DNA from: Lachnospiraceae bacterium A4
GTDB taxonomy: Bacteria; Bacillota; Clostridia; Lachnospirales; Lachnospiraceae
Assembly: GCA_000403215.2 (NCBI GenBank)
Contig: KE159527.1
Span: 580,141-644,140, forward strand
Direction of reading: 5' to 3'
Length of the DNA stretch: 64,000 bases
In this document: piece by piece, positions 8,864 to 18,608 of the stretch
Layout of the letters: each line of letters begins with the position of its first letter
How positions within the stretch are numbered: position 1 is the stretch's first letter
The notes under the pieces: generated by a model
Seen by the model: the letters and a program-made list of their open reading frames with translations, nothing else
Told to the model about the DNA's origin: nothing
Database searches by the model: none
Translations under genes and position numbers: made by a program

Positions 8864-10036
8864 TCATATTATTTCTTTAATTACTAAGCAGCTAAAATAA
8901 TTATCTGTCATCCTCTTAAAAATATCTGTATAGAACAAATAATTCCGCCTATATCGAAAACCTTTCTGTTCCAATTGTAATGCCACTTCATCCCTGTATT
9001 GATCCAAGGCTATAATGACATATGCACTGTTTCTATTCCTTTCAAACTCCTCATTAGATACGATTTTCTGTGTGCCAATACAACACCCTGTCAGCATTTC
9101 ATTACTGTCTAAATAGCCTTCTATGTGTATATGAGACTCTCTAACTATTTTCTCAAAAAGCTGCCCACGTTTACCTGCACCCCATATATATATCTTTCCC
9201 TGAATTTCACACATTGTTTTTTCAAAAGTATCAATATTAAATATTTTTTTCCAGAAAAAGTTTTCTTCCTTTTTCTTCATGTAAGAAATTTCATGTTCAG
9301 CATCGAAATTTCCCGCAGACAGGTATTCACGCTCAATCTCATATCCAAATTTTTCAATATAGGGTTTCCAGAATTTTATGTCAAATCTTTCCCATGCATG
9401 GCATCCAAAAGGACATCTTCTTTCGTTTAATTCAAAACATTTTTTTACTTCCATTTCAAATGCAAACTCTAAAGCAACTTTTATTGGCGCAACCCTAAAA
9501 TCATCGGAATTTCCTGACGAAAAATATACATCCTCATTTATTTCGCAATTTTTTGAAACAGCCCTTTGTTTTAAGAGATTGATACATTTTGATACATTTC
9601 GCAATGAAAAACCACCGTTTCCAACATGCCACACTGTATGCTGGCTGTCTAAATATTCCTGCACACCGCTAAGCCATGGCGCACCTATGTAATCATACTG
9701 CAGATCACAGAAATACATAAGCCTATCCTCAAATACGAAAGCGTCAAGCTGGTATATTAAAATATATTGAAACTCCGTAAAGCGCTCATAAAATTTTGTT
9801 TTTAGAAGAAGGTCATTATATGCCTTAATACTAACAAAATGTTCTTTTTCAAAATATTCTTTCCTATACTTGTCCCCTTCATGAAAAGCCATCCCCTCAG
9901 GCATAACAAATATAATAGTGTATTCCTTTAAAATATGCTCTACCTGATTAAGAGAAATTCTTTCCAAGGGTTCTATATAGTCCCTGTACAAAGGTATGAC
10001 GACTGCCACATCTGCTTTTTTATACATAATGCCCAT
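8864..10036 (-). CDS. DUF5672-type glycosyltransferase with C-terminal Rossmann-like module
   Basis: Residues about 8-250 match the DUF5672 glycosyltransferase family: VAVVIPLYRDYIEPLE, IIFVMPEGM, ILIYQLDAFVF (DxD-like donor site), YIGAPWLSG, WHVGNGGFSLRN and FGCHAWERF. From about residue 280 the recurrent module follows (KIYIWGAGKRGQLFEKIV, EGYLDSNEML, YVIIALDQYRDEV). Start codons at 10036 and three codons further in (10027) are both possible; the sequence does not decide. The fusion of a GT-A-like transferase with the module mirrors the architecture of the next gene upstream. Confidence 0.78.
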   Translation of the reverse strand: MGIMYKKADVAVVIPLYRDYIEPLERISLNQVEHILKEYTIIFVMPEGMAFHEGDKYRKEYFEKEHFVSIKAYNDLLLKTKFYERFTEFQYILIYQLDAFVFEDRLMYFCDLQYDYIGAPWLSGVQEYLDSQHTVWHVGNGGFSLRNVSKCINLLKQRAVSKNCEINEDVYFSSGNSDDFRVAPIKVALEFAFEMEVKKCFELNERRCPFGCHAWERFDIKFWKPYIEKFGYEIEREYLSAGNFDAEHEISYMKKKEENFFWKKIFNIDTFEKTMCEIQGKIYIWGAGKRGQLFEKIVRESHIHIEGYLDSNEMLTGCCIGTQKIVSNEEFERNRNSAYVIIALDQYRDEVALQLEQKGFRYRRNYLFYTDIFKRMTDNYFSCLVIKEII

Positions 10037-10080
10037 CTCTCATATATATTTAAACAAGCCTCTCTTTTCGGTTTCCAATA

Positions 10081-11211
10081 TTAAATATCTTTATCCAGAC
10101 AAAATATCTGGCTCTTGTTCAAACGATTTCGGACTATTTCTAAAATCTCTAACACCGCTGTTTCATCTAACACTGCAATAATAATGCCATCTGTACCGCT
10201 TATCTCAGCTTCCTCAAATGCAGTACAGTTTTCTGACTGGTTTTCGACATTTGTTACTAAAAACGACTCAAATATCCATCCCCTATATTTAAAATATTCT
10301 GCCAGATTCTTTGCGCAAAGTCCTGCTCCATAAAAAAATATTCTTGAGTGTTCTATGTAAAATTTATCCAGTGCTGAAAAATTAATTACTTCCCTGTCTT
10401 TTGTCAATTTATTGATTCGCATTAAATGATTTATAATAAGATTAACATCATAAAAGCGCTCATTCTCTATAAACCGCAATGCATCCAAAGCGTTTTTGAA
10501 TCCTTTGTTTCCTATACTCAGACTCTTCCTTTTAAACACAGGAATCTCTGCATCACGAATCAATTCCAAAGGATATAACATATATGGGTTTTCATTTTCC
10601 ATTACAGTACATTGAAATGGACATATATCCATAAATGCAGTTCCAATAAACCCACGCCCTTCTAAATAATTATTGATTGAAAGCTCAAATGAAGCCACTG
10701 CCTGCACATACGACTTTGGGTACTCCATCTTTGTCCAGAACTGTCTGAAACCATTACTCTGCAATATTTTTTTCCTAAATGCAATAAAATAGCTTTGTAC
10801 ATGCTCACTATAAATGTCCCCATTACCAGACTTTCCTGCGGGCGACCTTGTCATTCCCCAATAATCCGTGTTCACTTTTTCCATCACATGAAACATATTT
10901 TCAAAAGGATGCAGCGGACCATAAAATGAATCATTAATCAACAGAAGTTCATCATACCTGTCTATCTCGTTCCAACCTATATAATTGCAGATCGCATCCT
11001 TATATGCTCCTGCATCAAATCCCATATTACTGCGGTAATAAATTTTATCTGCATATGGCTGGATATTCTCAATACCAGCCAATATATACTCGTAATTACA
11101 CACAACAACCAAACAGGCAACTGCCTTTCTCAACTCGTGCAGCAGGCCGCCAATGTAATTATCTGCAATATTCTCTGGATCGTATGTAACATATATACAT
11201 ATACGTTTCAT
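10081..11211 (-). CDS. RgpF-family (rhamnan synthesis F) glycosyltransferase with C-terminal Rossmann-like module
   Basis: The N-terminal 270 residues match the RgpF family: ICIYVTYDPENIADNYI, YRSNMGFDAGAYKDAI, LLLINDSFYGPLHPF and YFIAFRKKIL. RgpF proteins add sugars, often rhamnose side chains or the linking residue, in rhamnan-type cell-wall polysaccharides. The last 90 or so residues are the module (RIFFYGAGLCAKNLAEYF, ESFLVTNVENQ, GIIIAVLDETAV). The gene ends 45 bases before the DUF5672 gene and begins four bases after the methyltransferase gene upstream. Confidence 0.8.
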   Translation of the reverse strand: MKRICIYVTYDPENIADNYIGGLLHELRKAVACLVVVCNYEYILAGIENIQPYADKIYYRSNMGFDAGAYKDAICNYIGWNEIDRYDELLLINDSFYGPLHPFENMFHVMEKVNTDYWGMTRSPAGKSGNGDIYSEHVQSYFIAFRKKILQSNGFRQFWTKMEYPKSYVQAVASFELSINNYLEGRGFIGTAFMDICPFQCTVMENENPYMLYPLELIRDAEIPVFKRKSLSIGNKGFKNALDALRFIENERFYDVNLIINHLMRINKLTKDREVINFSALDKFYIEHSRIFFYGAGLCAKNLAEYFKYRGWIFESFLVTNVENQSENCTAFEEAEISGTDGIIIAVLDETAVLEILEIVRNRLNKSQIFCLDKDI

Positions 11212-11214
11212 TTT

Positions 11215-12144
11215 CTACTCTCCACTATATTTACACTTAGGATATTCCGTTCCTTTTCTGATATCCTCCAGCGAAACATGCGACCAATCAAGTTCATCTT
11301 CATTCACAACGTTTACTTTCTGGCCAAGATATTCAGAATGACAATACAGTCCGCTGACTCTTTGCCCCTGTAGATACTCTGACGCATCAATTGAGAATTT
11401 ACCCTCGATCAGGTTACTACAGCCTTTCTTTATGCACTGCATTCCAAATTTATTAGGGAAAAGCACGTCTAACGCGTTCTCACTAAATTGAAAAAAGTGC
11501 CAGGGTCTTTCATGACTTGAAAAAGAATAATGTGTTTCAATAAAAACATATCCACCCTTTTTCAGAAGCTTGATTATTTCTATTGATGCTCTCCACGGCA
11601 TTGCAAGATGTTCAAACACTGCACTAGAAAAGATTAAATCAAATTCATCATGGAAATAACTGCTTAATTTATGCGCATCACCAACCACATCCACATTTTC
11701 ACCTTTATAATAATCAAATCCTGTATAAGACGCATAATGAAATTTCTCTCTGTATAAATCACCTGTAACATTTCTTGAACCTACTTCCAGTACCCGCATT
11801 CCCGGTTTATCACAAAGTTCAACCAGATAATCAATCCAATTTCCATGAGCGATCTTTTCATCTCGTGCAACATCAGCATCTTCATATATTTCAGGAGCTA
11901 CAGAAAAATCAAAAATTCCATTCATATATAACTGCTGTGCAATTTCGTCTGTCTTACAGGCGGAAATAATAATTTTATACTGGCAATATGAATTTTTATA
12001 CTGATCTAATTCAATAACTGGTTTTCCATATATCTGTGTGCCTTGGATCTCTGGGTTATTATCGATTACTGCCATAACATCATATGTTGATTTTTCCAGT
12101 ATTCTTCTTCCAATCTCCCCAGCACCAAATAAAACTACTTTCAT
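11215..12144 (-). CDS. Class I SAM methyltransferase with N-terminal Rossmann-like module
   Basis: The first 85 residues are the recurrent module (VVLFGAGEIGRRILE, MAVIDNNPEIQGTQIYGKPV, KIIISACKTDEIAQQL). A class I methyltransferase follows: MRVLEVGSRNVTGDLY is motif I, YTGFDYYKGENVDVVGD carries the acidic SAM-binding residue, and FDLIFSSAVFEHL is motif IV. The start overlaps the stop of the upstream DUF616 gene (ATGA-type), and GAGAGG lies upstream. A sugar methyltransferase is likely from context; target unknown. Confidence 0.78.
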   Translation of the reverse strand: MKVVLFGAGEIGRRILEKSTYDVMAVIDNNPEIQGTQIYGKPVIELDQYKNSYCQYKIIISACKTDEIAQQLYMNGIFDFSVAPEIYEDADVARDEKIAHGNWIDYLVELCDKPGMRVLEVGSRNVTGDLYREKFHYASYTGFDYYKGENVDVVGDAHKLSSYFHDEFDLIFSSAVFEHLAMPWRASIEIIKLLKKGGYVFIETHYSFSSHERPWHFFQFSENALDVLFPNKFGMQCIKKGCSNLIEGKFSIDASEYLQGQRVSGLYCHSEYLGQKVNVVNEDELDWSHVSLEDIRKGTEYPKCKYSGE

Positions 12145-13190
12145 AATCTTTTCCTCTCACTTTCATGCCTTTCATTGACATTAAACCAACTATTATTACA
12201 TAAATTTATATTTGCCAGGGAAATTTCCATATCATTTTTCCATATTAAATACCCTAAACTTATTTGATCTCTTCTACTATATTGTTTGAAATGCTCCCAC
12301 CATTCATTATTGAATTCTATGATTTCTTTCTCAAAATGGCTTCGTCCTATAATCCCTCCCCAAAATAGCCCTGAATGCTCTGGACAATTGCTTTCACTAT
12401 ATTTATCTACTTGTCGCACAAGCCTGTGTAGAAACTCCTTATTCTCAAGAATACAAACAGCCATTTCCTTATAGATACAATCTCTTGCCTCATGGGGTAT
12501 AAACAGCATATCTCCCTTATCAAAATACTGGTTCATAAACTCCAGCGGTGACTTTTTAAACTGAACTGTAGCATCAATGTATAAACTGTACTTTGTGTCA
12601 ATAAAAAGATGAGGCATCATTTTATACCAACGTGATTCTATAACAGGATCCGAAAATTTCCGATCAATCTGCCGAATCTCCCACGTATCTGAATGCAGTG
12701 TCTTATCATCAGTAAAGCATATGTATCTAATATTGTTGTCAGGATAGATAATTTCTCTCAACAAATCATATTTATCAAAAATCACAGTATACACAGTTAA
12801 TTCTTTGATTTTCTCTTTTCTTCTTTTTTTAATATCATGATGCATGGCATTATATTTTTTTGTCTGATAATCAACAAAAATCATCCGCTTATAGTCAACA
12901 TAATTCATTATAAAATTATTGATATTCATCTTTTCCAGTTGCTTTCGTATATCACCTTCATATATACTGGAAATGACAATATCTGCATCAGGGTACTTTT
13001 GTATCTCATCTACTGGACTGACCACAACCCCATCTAATCTCGTGCCCCACAATAAGCTATTGTTGTCCAGACACAGAAAAAAAGTATCGCTGAATCTTCT
13101 TTCAAGTTTTTTCATATATTCTATTAGATTATGTGTTGTCGTGCCAGCACCGATTATGATTATCTTATTAATATTTTCTTTATCTTTCAT
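12141..13190 (-). CDS. DUF616 glycosyltransferase with N-terminal Rossmann-like module
   Basis: Residues about 1-100 carry the module (INKIIIIGAGTTTHNLIEYM, FLCLDNNSLLWGTRLDGVVV, ADIVISSIYEGDI). Beyond that the sequence matches DUF616 (TOD1/MUCI70-like) putative glycosyltransferases: TVYTVIFDKYD, IRYICFTDDKTL, SRWYKMMPHLF, YSLYIDATVQF and a conserved HSGLFWGGIIGR segment. The ORF can open at 13223, inside the upstream gene, but an ATG at 13190 with AAGGA ten bases upstream gives a better start. It ends in a four-base overlap with the methyltransferase gene. Confidence 0.76.
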   Translation of the reverse strand: MKDKENINKIIIIGAGTTTHNLIEYMKKLERRFSDTFFLCLDNNSLLWGTRLDGVVVSPVDEIQKYPDADIVISSIYEGDIRKQLEKMNINNFIMNYVDYKRMIFVDYQTKKYNAMHHDIKKRRKEKIKELTVYTVIFDKYDLLREIIYPDNNIRYICFTDDKTLHSDTWEIRQIDRKFSDPVIESRWYKMMPHLFIDTKYSLYIDATVQFKKSPLEFMNQYFDKGDMLFIPHEARDCIYKEMAVCILENKEFLHRLVRQVDKYSESNCPEHSGLFWGGIIGRSHFEKEIIEFNNEWWEHFKQYSRRDQISLGYLIWKNDMEISLANINLCNNSWFNVNERHESERKRL

Positions 13191-13212
13191 AATCTCAATA
13201 TCCTTATCTCCA

Positions 13213-14388
13213 TTACAAAACACTTTGCATAAGTTTCACCCATTCTTTTCTAATTTCCTTCCAAGCAAATGATTTACTAATTTTCACGCAATTTTCAGCA
13301 ATTTCAAGACGCCTTGTTTCATCTTTCAAAAGATATATAATCCCCTTTGCCAGTTCACACTCTGCTTTTGTAAGCGGATTATTTGCATCATATTTGACTC
13401 CATCTAACTTTGGTGTCAAGATGCCCCCTTTTACAATAACTGCTTTATCAATCTGATGAGTCTGCTTCATATTTTCTGTCAATATCTCCCTTATCCCACC
13501 CGGACAATCTGACGCTACTACAGGAACACCATTAGATATTGCCTCAATAACAGAGCATGGAAAAGCCTCTGACGCAGAACTAAATACGACACATTTCGCC
13601 TGTTGATATAACTTATCGATTTCATTAATAAATCCCAGAAAAACCACATTGCTATCCATCTTCATTCCAGAACACAGTCTATTAAGATATTTCATATTCT
13701 CTCCGTGTCCTGCAACAATCAGCTTCGCATCTGGCACTTCACTCACTACCATTTTAAATGCCCTTATTATATGCCATTGCTGTTTTATATCATGCATTCT
13801 TCCAACAACCAGAACTACATTCTCTTTAACCGATTGTATATATTGATTACATCTGTTTTCGACAGGATTGTATATTACATTAATCTTATCTTTATTGATT
13901 CCGTAATGGCAAATCAGATCTTTTTTACACCATTTGCTTACTGCGATCACTTTATATGCATAATTATATAACCTATATAATTTGCGCTTATAATACAATC
14001 CTTTCAAATCCTGTCTTGCAGAAAGGCAACTATGTATCGTTAATATTTTTTTATCCTTAGTGCCCGAAATTATATTGACCATATTCATTTCAGGTGCAAA
14101 ACTAATTGTAATATCTATTTTATTTTCTTTTTTCGCTGTCCTTAACTGATAAGCATTATATAATAATACTGATAACTCTTTTACCTTTGTTTGCCCGTTA
14201 TGCCAAAAAATGAATGGTAACACAATAACATTTCCTTTGTGCTTATACACTCTTCTTTTATCAAAACAACCTACAAAAAAACAAACATCATAACCACAAT
14301 CTGAAAGCATGATACTTAACTGTGCTGCAACACGCTCCATGCCACCGCCATATAAACTCCACACAATAATTGCTACTCTTTTTCTCAT
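13213..14388 (-). CDS. GT4-family glycosyltransferase
   Basis: This is a 391-residue GT-B enzyme with an acceptor-side loop VWSLYGGGMERVAAQL, then VIAVSKWCKKDL, VIYNPVENRC, VVGRMHDIKQQWHIIRAF and the donor-site SSASEAFPCSVIEAISNG followed by DCPGGIREIL. The GGGMER motif and PGGIREIL are common in capsular and lipopolysaccharide GT4 transferases. It overlaps the upstream deacetylase-like gene by four bases, so the two are coupled. Donor sugar unknown. Confidence 0.84.
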   Translation of the reverse strand: MRKRVAIIVWSLYGGGMERVAAQLSIMLSDCGYDVCFFVGCFDKRRVYKHKGNVIVLPFIFWHNGQTKVKELSVLLYNAYQLRTAKKENKIDITISFAPEMNMVNIISGTKDKKILTIHSCLSARQDLKGLYYKRKLYRLYNYAYKVIAVSKWCKKDLICHYGINKDKINVIYNPVENRCNQYIQSVKENVVLVVGRMHDIKQQWHIIRAFKMVVSEVPDAKLIVAGHGENMKYLNRLCSGMKMDSNVVFLGFINEIDKLYQQAKCVVFSSASEAFPCSVIEAISNGVPVVASDCPGGIREILTENMKQTHQIDKAVIVKGGILTPKLDGVKYDANNPLTKAECELAKGIIYLLKDETRRLEIAENCVKISKSFAWKEIRKEWVKLMQSVL

Positions 14389-15350
14389 CCTCTATACCTT
14401 TCCTTTGCGTAATCACTCAACGAAATCCCTTTATATGACTCTTCTATCCTTTCAAATATAATTTCTAAATGGTTATACAATTTCTTTATACTGCATTCGT
14501 TTCTAAATATAGGACTCCCTCCCGGCATAAGTTCTGACGAGTGTATCATAAATTCCAAGTAATCATATTTTTTTTTCTCACAGTACTTGACAAGTTTTAA
14601 CATATCCTGCAAATTCTTTCCATTTGGCCTTAACCAAATTTTCTGTGACATAATTGCTCTATAGTTTGACGGTTTCTTAAATAACTCATTGATTTTATCT
14701 ATAAATGGATAATCTATTATTGTTGGCGGCACCTCTAAAATTCCTGATGATTGCTCTTTATATAAATACTTTCCCTTCATATAATAAGATTTATGTGGAT
14801 ATTCTGTATAATCATTTCCACCACATTCATATCCTATACTTTCTTTCCAACTTACGCCGGGTGTTACACTACAGTCAACTCTATAGCCCAATTTTCGCAA
14901 CATTCGAATATACCAAGGATCAATATACCATCTTCCCCCTCTGTGACTTACAGGCTGTACTCCAAACCTCTTTTGTAATAAATCTGTTATTAATTTTAAT
15001 TTTTCCCACATAATTTCATGCGAATATTCACATGCATAAGGATTACCGCATCCTCTTTTATACTTTAACTCAAAAATCGGCGGTGTATTCCACGCATGCA
15101 TATGCATACCGATTTCACATTTGCCATCTTCTAATCGCTCCTTTGCCATCCCTGCAAAAAATTCAGCATTTGCCATTTCATAATCCACAAGATAAGTTGG
15201 AATAAAATGATATTTTTCACATAAAAATTGAAACCGTTCTATATAGTCTGCATTTTTTACAGTAATCTTTCTCATTCCATATGATTGGATAACTGGTTTC
15301 CATAAATTATCTCCCTCCGTATCAACGGTTATAATAAAATATCTATTCAT
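14385..15350 (-). CDS. NodB-like polysaccharide deacetylase family protein
   Basis: The protein starts with FIITVDTEGD, the aspartate-bearing first motif of NodB-like carbohydrate esterases, followed by MHMHAW (metal-binding histidines) and SHRGGRWYIDP (third motif). These are the elements of WalW-type deacetylases, which remove N-acetyl groups from sugars. The GTG at 15356 and the ATG two codons later at 15350 are both possible; AGGTG is best spaced for the ATG. No signal peptide is present, so it should act in the cytoplasm on a nucleotide- or lipid-linked intermediate, unlike secreted peptidoglycan deacetylases. Confidence 0.75.
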   Translation of the reverse strand: MNRYFIITVDTEGDNLWKPVIQSYGMRKITVKNADYIERFQFLCEKYHFIPTYLVDYEMANAEFFAGMAKERLEDGKCEIGMHMHAWNTPPIFELKYKRGCGNPYACEYSHEIMWEKLKLITDLLQKRFGVQPVSHRGGRWYIDPWYIRMLRKLGYRVDCSVTPGVSWKESIGYECGGNDYTEYPHKSYYMKGKYLYKEQSSGILEVPPTIIDYPFIDKINELFKKPSNYRAIMSQKIWLRPNGKNLQDMLKLVKYCEKKKYDYLEFMIHSSELMPGGSPIFRNECSIKKLYNHLEIIFERIEESYKGISLSDYAKERYRG

Positions 15351-15358
15351 ATTCACAC

Positions 15359-15961
15359 CTAATCCATTAGTTTTACCTTTTTATAATAAAGAATATGTCT
15401 CCTTGAATGCTCATTCGCAGCAAAACACCTTTTCCGAACTAACTTATATTTATTTTCTAAAATAGTATTGAAATTGTGACTATATGGATAATTATTCGTA
15501 GATGGATGCATTTCCTCTGTAACAATATATTTAATATCATTATTCTCAATCAATTTCCGGTAATCCCTCTCAACCTTTCCACAATCTAAGGAATAAAGAA
15601 AATTTACCGTAATTAAAATTGAAATTTTTTCATCCCTGATATTTGGTGCAAATTCTCCCACTATAAAACGAATACCTGGATGAACAATCCTTGCTGCTTT
15701 GATTACTTTTGTATCAATATCATATCCAAGTTTGTTCTCCTTTTTCACTTTAATAATATTCGCCAAAATGTCTCCTAATCCGCAACCGACCTCAATAACT
15801 TTACCATCTAATACATCTGTGTCCATCTCCAAAATTTTATTACATGACTTTATTATTTCCAAACAGTATGGTCTTTGTTCCATAGGTAATACATGCCATC
15901 TATGAAACCCAATTAACCTTTGTAAAATACTATATGTCAACATTCTGAATTTCCAACTCAT
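15359..15961 (-). CDS. Class I SAM-dependent methyltransferase
   Basis: Motif I is VIEVGCGLGDIL with a downstream acidic residue in LGYDIDTKVI; ISILITVNFLYSL is the motif IV position. The length of about 200 residues is that of a minimal methyltransferase without added domains. The frame is open from 15997, inside the upstream gene, but AAGGAG six bases before the ATG at 15961 marks the likely start. It lies between an FkbM methyltransferase and a NodB-like gene, suggesting it decorates the same glycan. Substrate unknown. Confidence 0.72.
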   Translation of the reverse strand: MSWKFRMLTYSILQRLIGFHRWHVLPMEQRPYCLEIIKSCNKILEMDTDVLDGKVIEVGCGLGDILANIIKVKKENKLGYDIDTKVIKAARIVHPGIRFIVGEFAPNIRDEKISILITVNFLYSLDCGKVERDYRKLIENNDIKYIVTEEMHPSTNNYPYSHNFNTILENKYKLVRKRCFAANEHSRRHILYYKKVKLMD

Positions 15962-15984
15962 GAACATCTCCTTATGTACTATTG

Positions 15985-17058
15985 CTATACATTGCAATAT
16001 AATATTGTTCCTGCATATCTAACACCAAAATGCCGAATATGAAATTTATATTCTGGAACAAGAGAATCTATATATCTTGGTATCTGCCACATATCCATTG
16101 GTTTATGATACAGACATATTGCAAGCTTGGGTCTATATTTTAAAATTGTTTCCTTTGCTCCCATTAAAGCATTAAGTTCTGCTCCTTCTATATCCATTTT
16201 AATAAAAGTTACTCTTTCCTTTATGGCTGAATCAATATCTATAGTTTGTATTTTGGAAGTTGCACCTTCTTCACCAATTTTACCTGATAATACCTTATTA
16301 CCATCACAAAAAGAAAGTTCTGTAGCAGAATCATATAACCCTTTCTCAAACAATTCTACTTTCCCATCATATCTCCAAAGTTTATTTCTTATTAATTCTG
16401 CTTTATCCTTTTGTGGCTCAAAAGAATAAATTTTTTTATATCTATTTTTGGTCCATTCTATAAATTCTTCAATAGTATCTCCATCATATCCACCACCATC
16501 CACAAATACCTCATCATTTTCCTTATTAAAGAAATCATCTATGAAATATTCACTCCCATTTTCTCGTAAATCTGTATAATCAAAAAAACCAACCTTTCTC
16601 TTGTCTACTATTCTTTTCACTAATTCTCTTGATTGATCATCTTCAACACGATTCACAAGCCACTCTATATCTTGAACATCTATGTCAGTTTGAACACAAG
16701 TAGTTCTTAATTCTTCAGGCATATCCAAATGATATACTGAATAATAATTTCTTATTCCCATCTTATACAATTGTTTCGATATTTGAGCTGTACACAAACA
16801 ACAAATCAATACCAAGACTTCATCCGAAGTATAATCATTCAATATATTTGGGGAGAAAACATTAAGCCCTTCAAATTTCTTATTCTGTTTGCTTAGATCA
16901 TTGTCTAAAAAACCTATTATATTCCACGGTGAATTGTAATCACATATATTTTTCCATACACAATGTCCTATATACCCCGCACCAAATAAAAAAACTTTTT
17001 TTCCACCAACTCTTTTTTTTACGTCTTCCCATGTATCCAACATAAAGTCTTTTTGCAT
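15985..17058 (-). CDS. FkbM-family methyltransferase with N-terminal Rossmann-like module
   Basis: Residues about 10-115 are the recurrent module (KKVFLFGAGYIGHCVWKNI, IIGFLDNDLSKQNKKFEGLNV, EVLVLICCLCTAQI). The rest is FkbM: EVFVDGGGYDGDTIEEF (motif I), KIYSFEPQKDKAELI, FIKMDIEGAELNAL and RPKLAICLYHKP. The ATG at 17058 follows GGGGGA. It is a second member, with the gene at 2880-3875, of the same two-domain design; the two are only distantly alike, so they probably methylate different positions or sugars. Confidence 0.82.
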   Translation of the reverse strand: MQKDFMLDTWEDVKKRVGGKKVFLFGAGYIGHCVWKNICDYNSPWNIIGFLDNDLSKQNKKFEGLNVFSPNILNDYTSDEVLVLICCLCTAQISKQLYKMGIRNYYSVYHLDMPEELRTTCVQTDIDVQDIEWLVNRVEDDQSRELVKRIVDKRKVGFFDYTDLRENGSEYFIDDFFNKENDEVFVDGGGYDGDTIEEFIEWTKNRYKKIYSFEPQKDKAELIRNKLWRYDGKVELFEKGLYDSATELSFCDGNKVLSGKIGEEGATSKIQTIDIDSAIKERVTFIKMDIEGAELNALMGAKETILKYRPKLAICLYHKPMDMWQIPRYIDSLVPEYKFHIRHFGVRYAGTILYCNV

Positions 17059-17076
17059 TAATTTTCCCCCATTCCT

Positions 17077-18180
17077 CTATCCAACATAGTAGCTCACCAC
17101 TGGATCCATAATCTTATCCCATGTCAGATGTTTTTCTGCATAATCCCTCATTAACTCCTTATAATTCTCCTTCAATGTTACTTTTTCATAAAAATCAATT
17201 ACACGATTCATATCAATTGATTCTGAATTATTGGAAACATTTAACATAAACTCCCAATCAGAAGGAAAACGCAAATCACGATATCCACACATAAATGGAA
17301 TGCCCCTTGCACAGTATTCAGAACCTTTTATAGGAGAACCCTCCTGAGCCTCCAGTGCCTTATAAAATCCTAATGATCCTACCGCCATATCTGATAAATT
17401 ATACTGCAAATCCAATTTCTCTTTCTCAAATACTTCAATCCTACCCAAAAACTCTACCCGCGACTGAAGATAATACTTTTCAACTAATTCCTTATAATAA
17501 TCTTCCTCTGGACCACTACCAATTAATTTAAGTTTTAAGTCATATGTACCCCCATCTTTATAATACAAATACATCCCTTTTAAAATTCGCTCATAACCAT
17601 GCCAATATTGCATAGTACTGACTGCAATGAAAACAATTTTTTTATTTTCATTCTTTTTATTACTAATCGGATGCTCTTTTATATTTATTCCATTCACTAA
17701 ATTAAAGCACGGCAATCCCCATATTTCATGGTGACTAGAATACGTCGCAATTCTATTAATGTATTTGTTTACTTCATTAATATAACTAAGGGTCTCTAAT
17801 TTAACTATCCCCTCCATTGCATCAATATCATATGGATAAGTTGTAATCTCCAAAACACTTTTTATCCCATGTTCATATTGATATTTAAGTAAATCCATAA
17901 ACCACTTATTTGTACTGGAATATCTAATATATGTTTGTGTTACCTTATATTTTTGAAACCAAGTTATTAAAACATCAATATAATCTTTTCTTGTAACAGC
18001 TGGTTCCGTTTCAATAACTTCTCCTTCCCTCATTAAAACTGCCTTTGGATAAGACCAACCTGTATAAAAAATTTTACCGAGTTCTCTCTCCATTGAACTT
18101 ACTTGACCTTGTATTTTCCTATGTACTCCTTGAGCAAAAAAAGCTTTAAATTCAATAAATGTAATATAAAATAACATCAT
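17077..18180 (-). CDS. Glycosyltransferase, GT4-like
   Basis: The C-terminal domain shows a GT-B donor half: IVFIAVSTMQYWHGYERIL, LKLIGSGPEEDYYKELV, VEFLGRIEVFEKEKLDL and a diverged donor-site region EGSPIKGSEYCARGIPFMCG. The N-terminal half is less typical (a run of hydrophobic residues at the start, then ITTYPYDID). The length of 367 residues fits. It overlaps the upstream module gene by four bases, repeating the transferase-plus-standalone-module pairing seen at 6699-8269. Confidence 0.75.
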   Translation of the reverse strand: MMLFYITFIEFKAFFAQGVHRKIQGQVSSMERELGKIFYTGWSYPKAVLMREGEVIETEPAVTRKDYIDVLITWFQKYKVTQTYIRYSSTNKWFMDLLKYQYEHGIKSVLEITTYPYDIDAMEGIVKLETLSYINEVNKYINRIATYSSHHEIWGLPCFNLVNGINIKEHPISNKKNENKKIVFIAVSTMQYWHGYERILKGMYLYYKDGGTYDLKLKLIGSGPEEDYYKELVEKYYLQSRVEFLGRIEVFEKEKLDLQYNLSDMAVGSLGFYKALEAQEGSPIKGSEYCARGIPFMCGYRDLRFPSDWEFMLNVSNNSESIDMNRVIDFYEKVTLKENYKELMRDYAEKHLTWDKIMDPVVSYYVG

Positions 18181-18587
18181 TTTCCCCCAAAATCTTCCAA
18201 AAATATGATTTTATCTTCTGCCACAAACTCTTTTAAGTCATGATAGATTTCCCTGTAAAATCTTAATGGTGTAATAACCACTGGCTGGTTTTCATAAAGA
18301 CCTCGTAAAGTACTCATATCCATAACTGGTATATCATTTATATTATTAATAAGCAATTTTCCCTTTTTATCAACTAATGACAATACATTGACAAGTGGAC
18401 TAATTACTCTGTATAATTGTATTCCTAAATATCCACCCCCGTATATATATATATCAGACCATTCCCTTCGTTTAACTTCCCTTTTTACAAAATTATTATC
18501 CAACAATCGTCCCATCATATTATAACTTTTTGTATATACTTCTGTTTGATATCCATAAACATCAATTAACTCATCTTTGCTTTCCAT
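18177..18587 (-). CDS. Standalone Rossmann-like module protein
   Basis: The protein has about 136 residues. After an N-terminal helical part it has the module: DIYIYGGGYLGIQLYRVI, VLSLVDKKGKLLINNINDIPV and QPVVITPLRFYREI. The GGG-Y-GIQL loop is the nucleotide-binding-type turn. GGAGG lies four to five bases before the ATG at 18587 and decides the start over a GTG at 18599. It overlaps the downstream glycosyltransferase start and could act as its partner subunit (inference). Confidence 0.6.
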   Translation of the reverse strand: MESKDELIDVYGYQTEVYTKSYNMMGRLLDNNFVKREVKRREWSDIYIYGGGYLGIQLYRVISPLVNVLSLVDKKGKLLINNINDIPVMDMSTLRGLYENQPVVITPLRFYREIYHDLKEFVAEDKIIFLEDFGGK

Positions 18588-18608
18588 AAATCCTCCCACT
18601 TTACATGG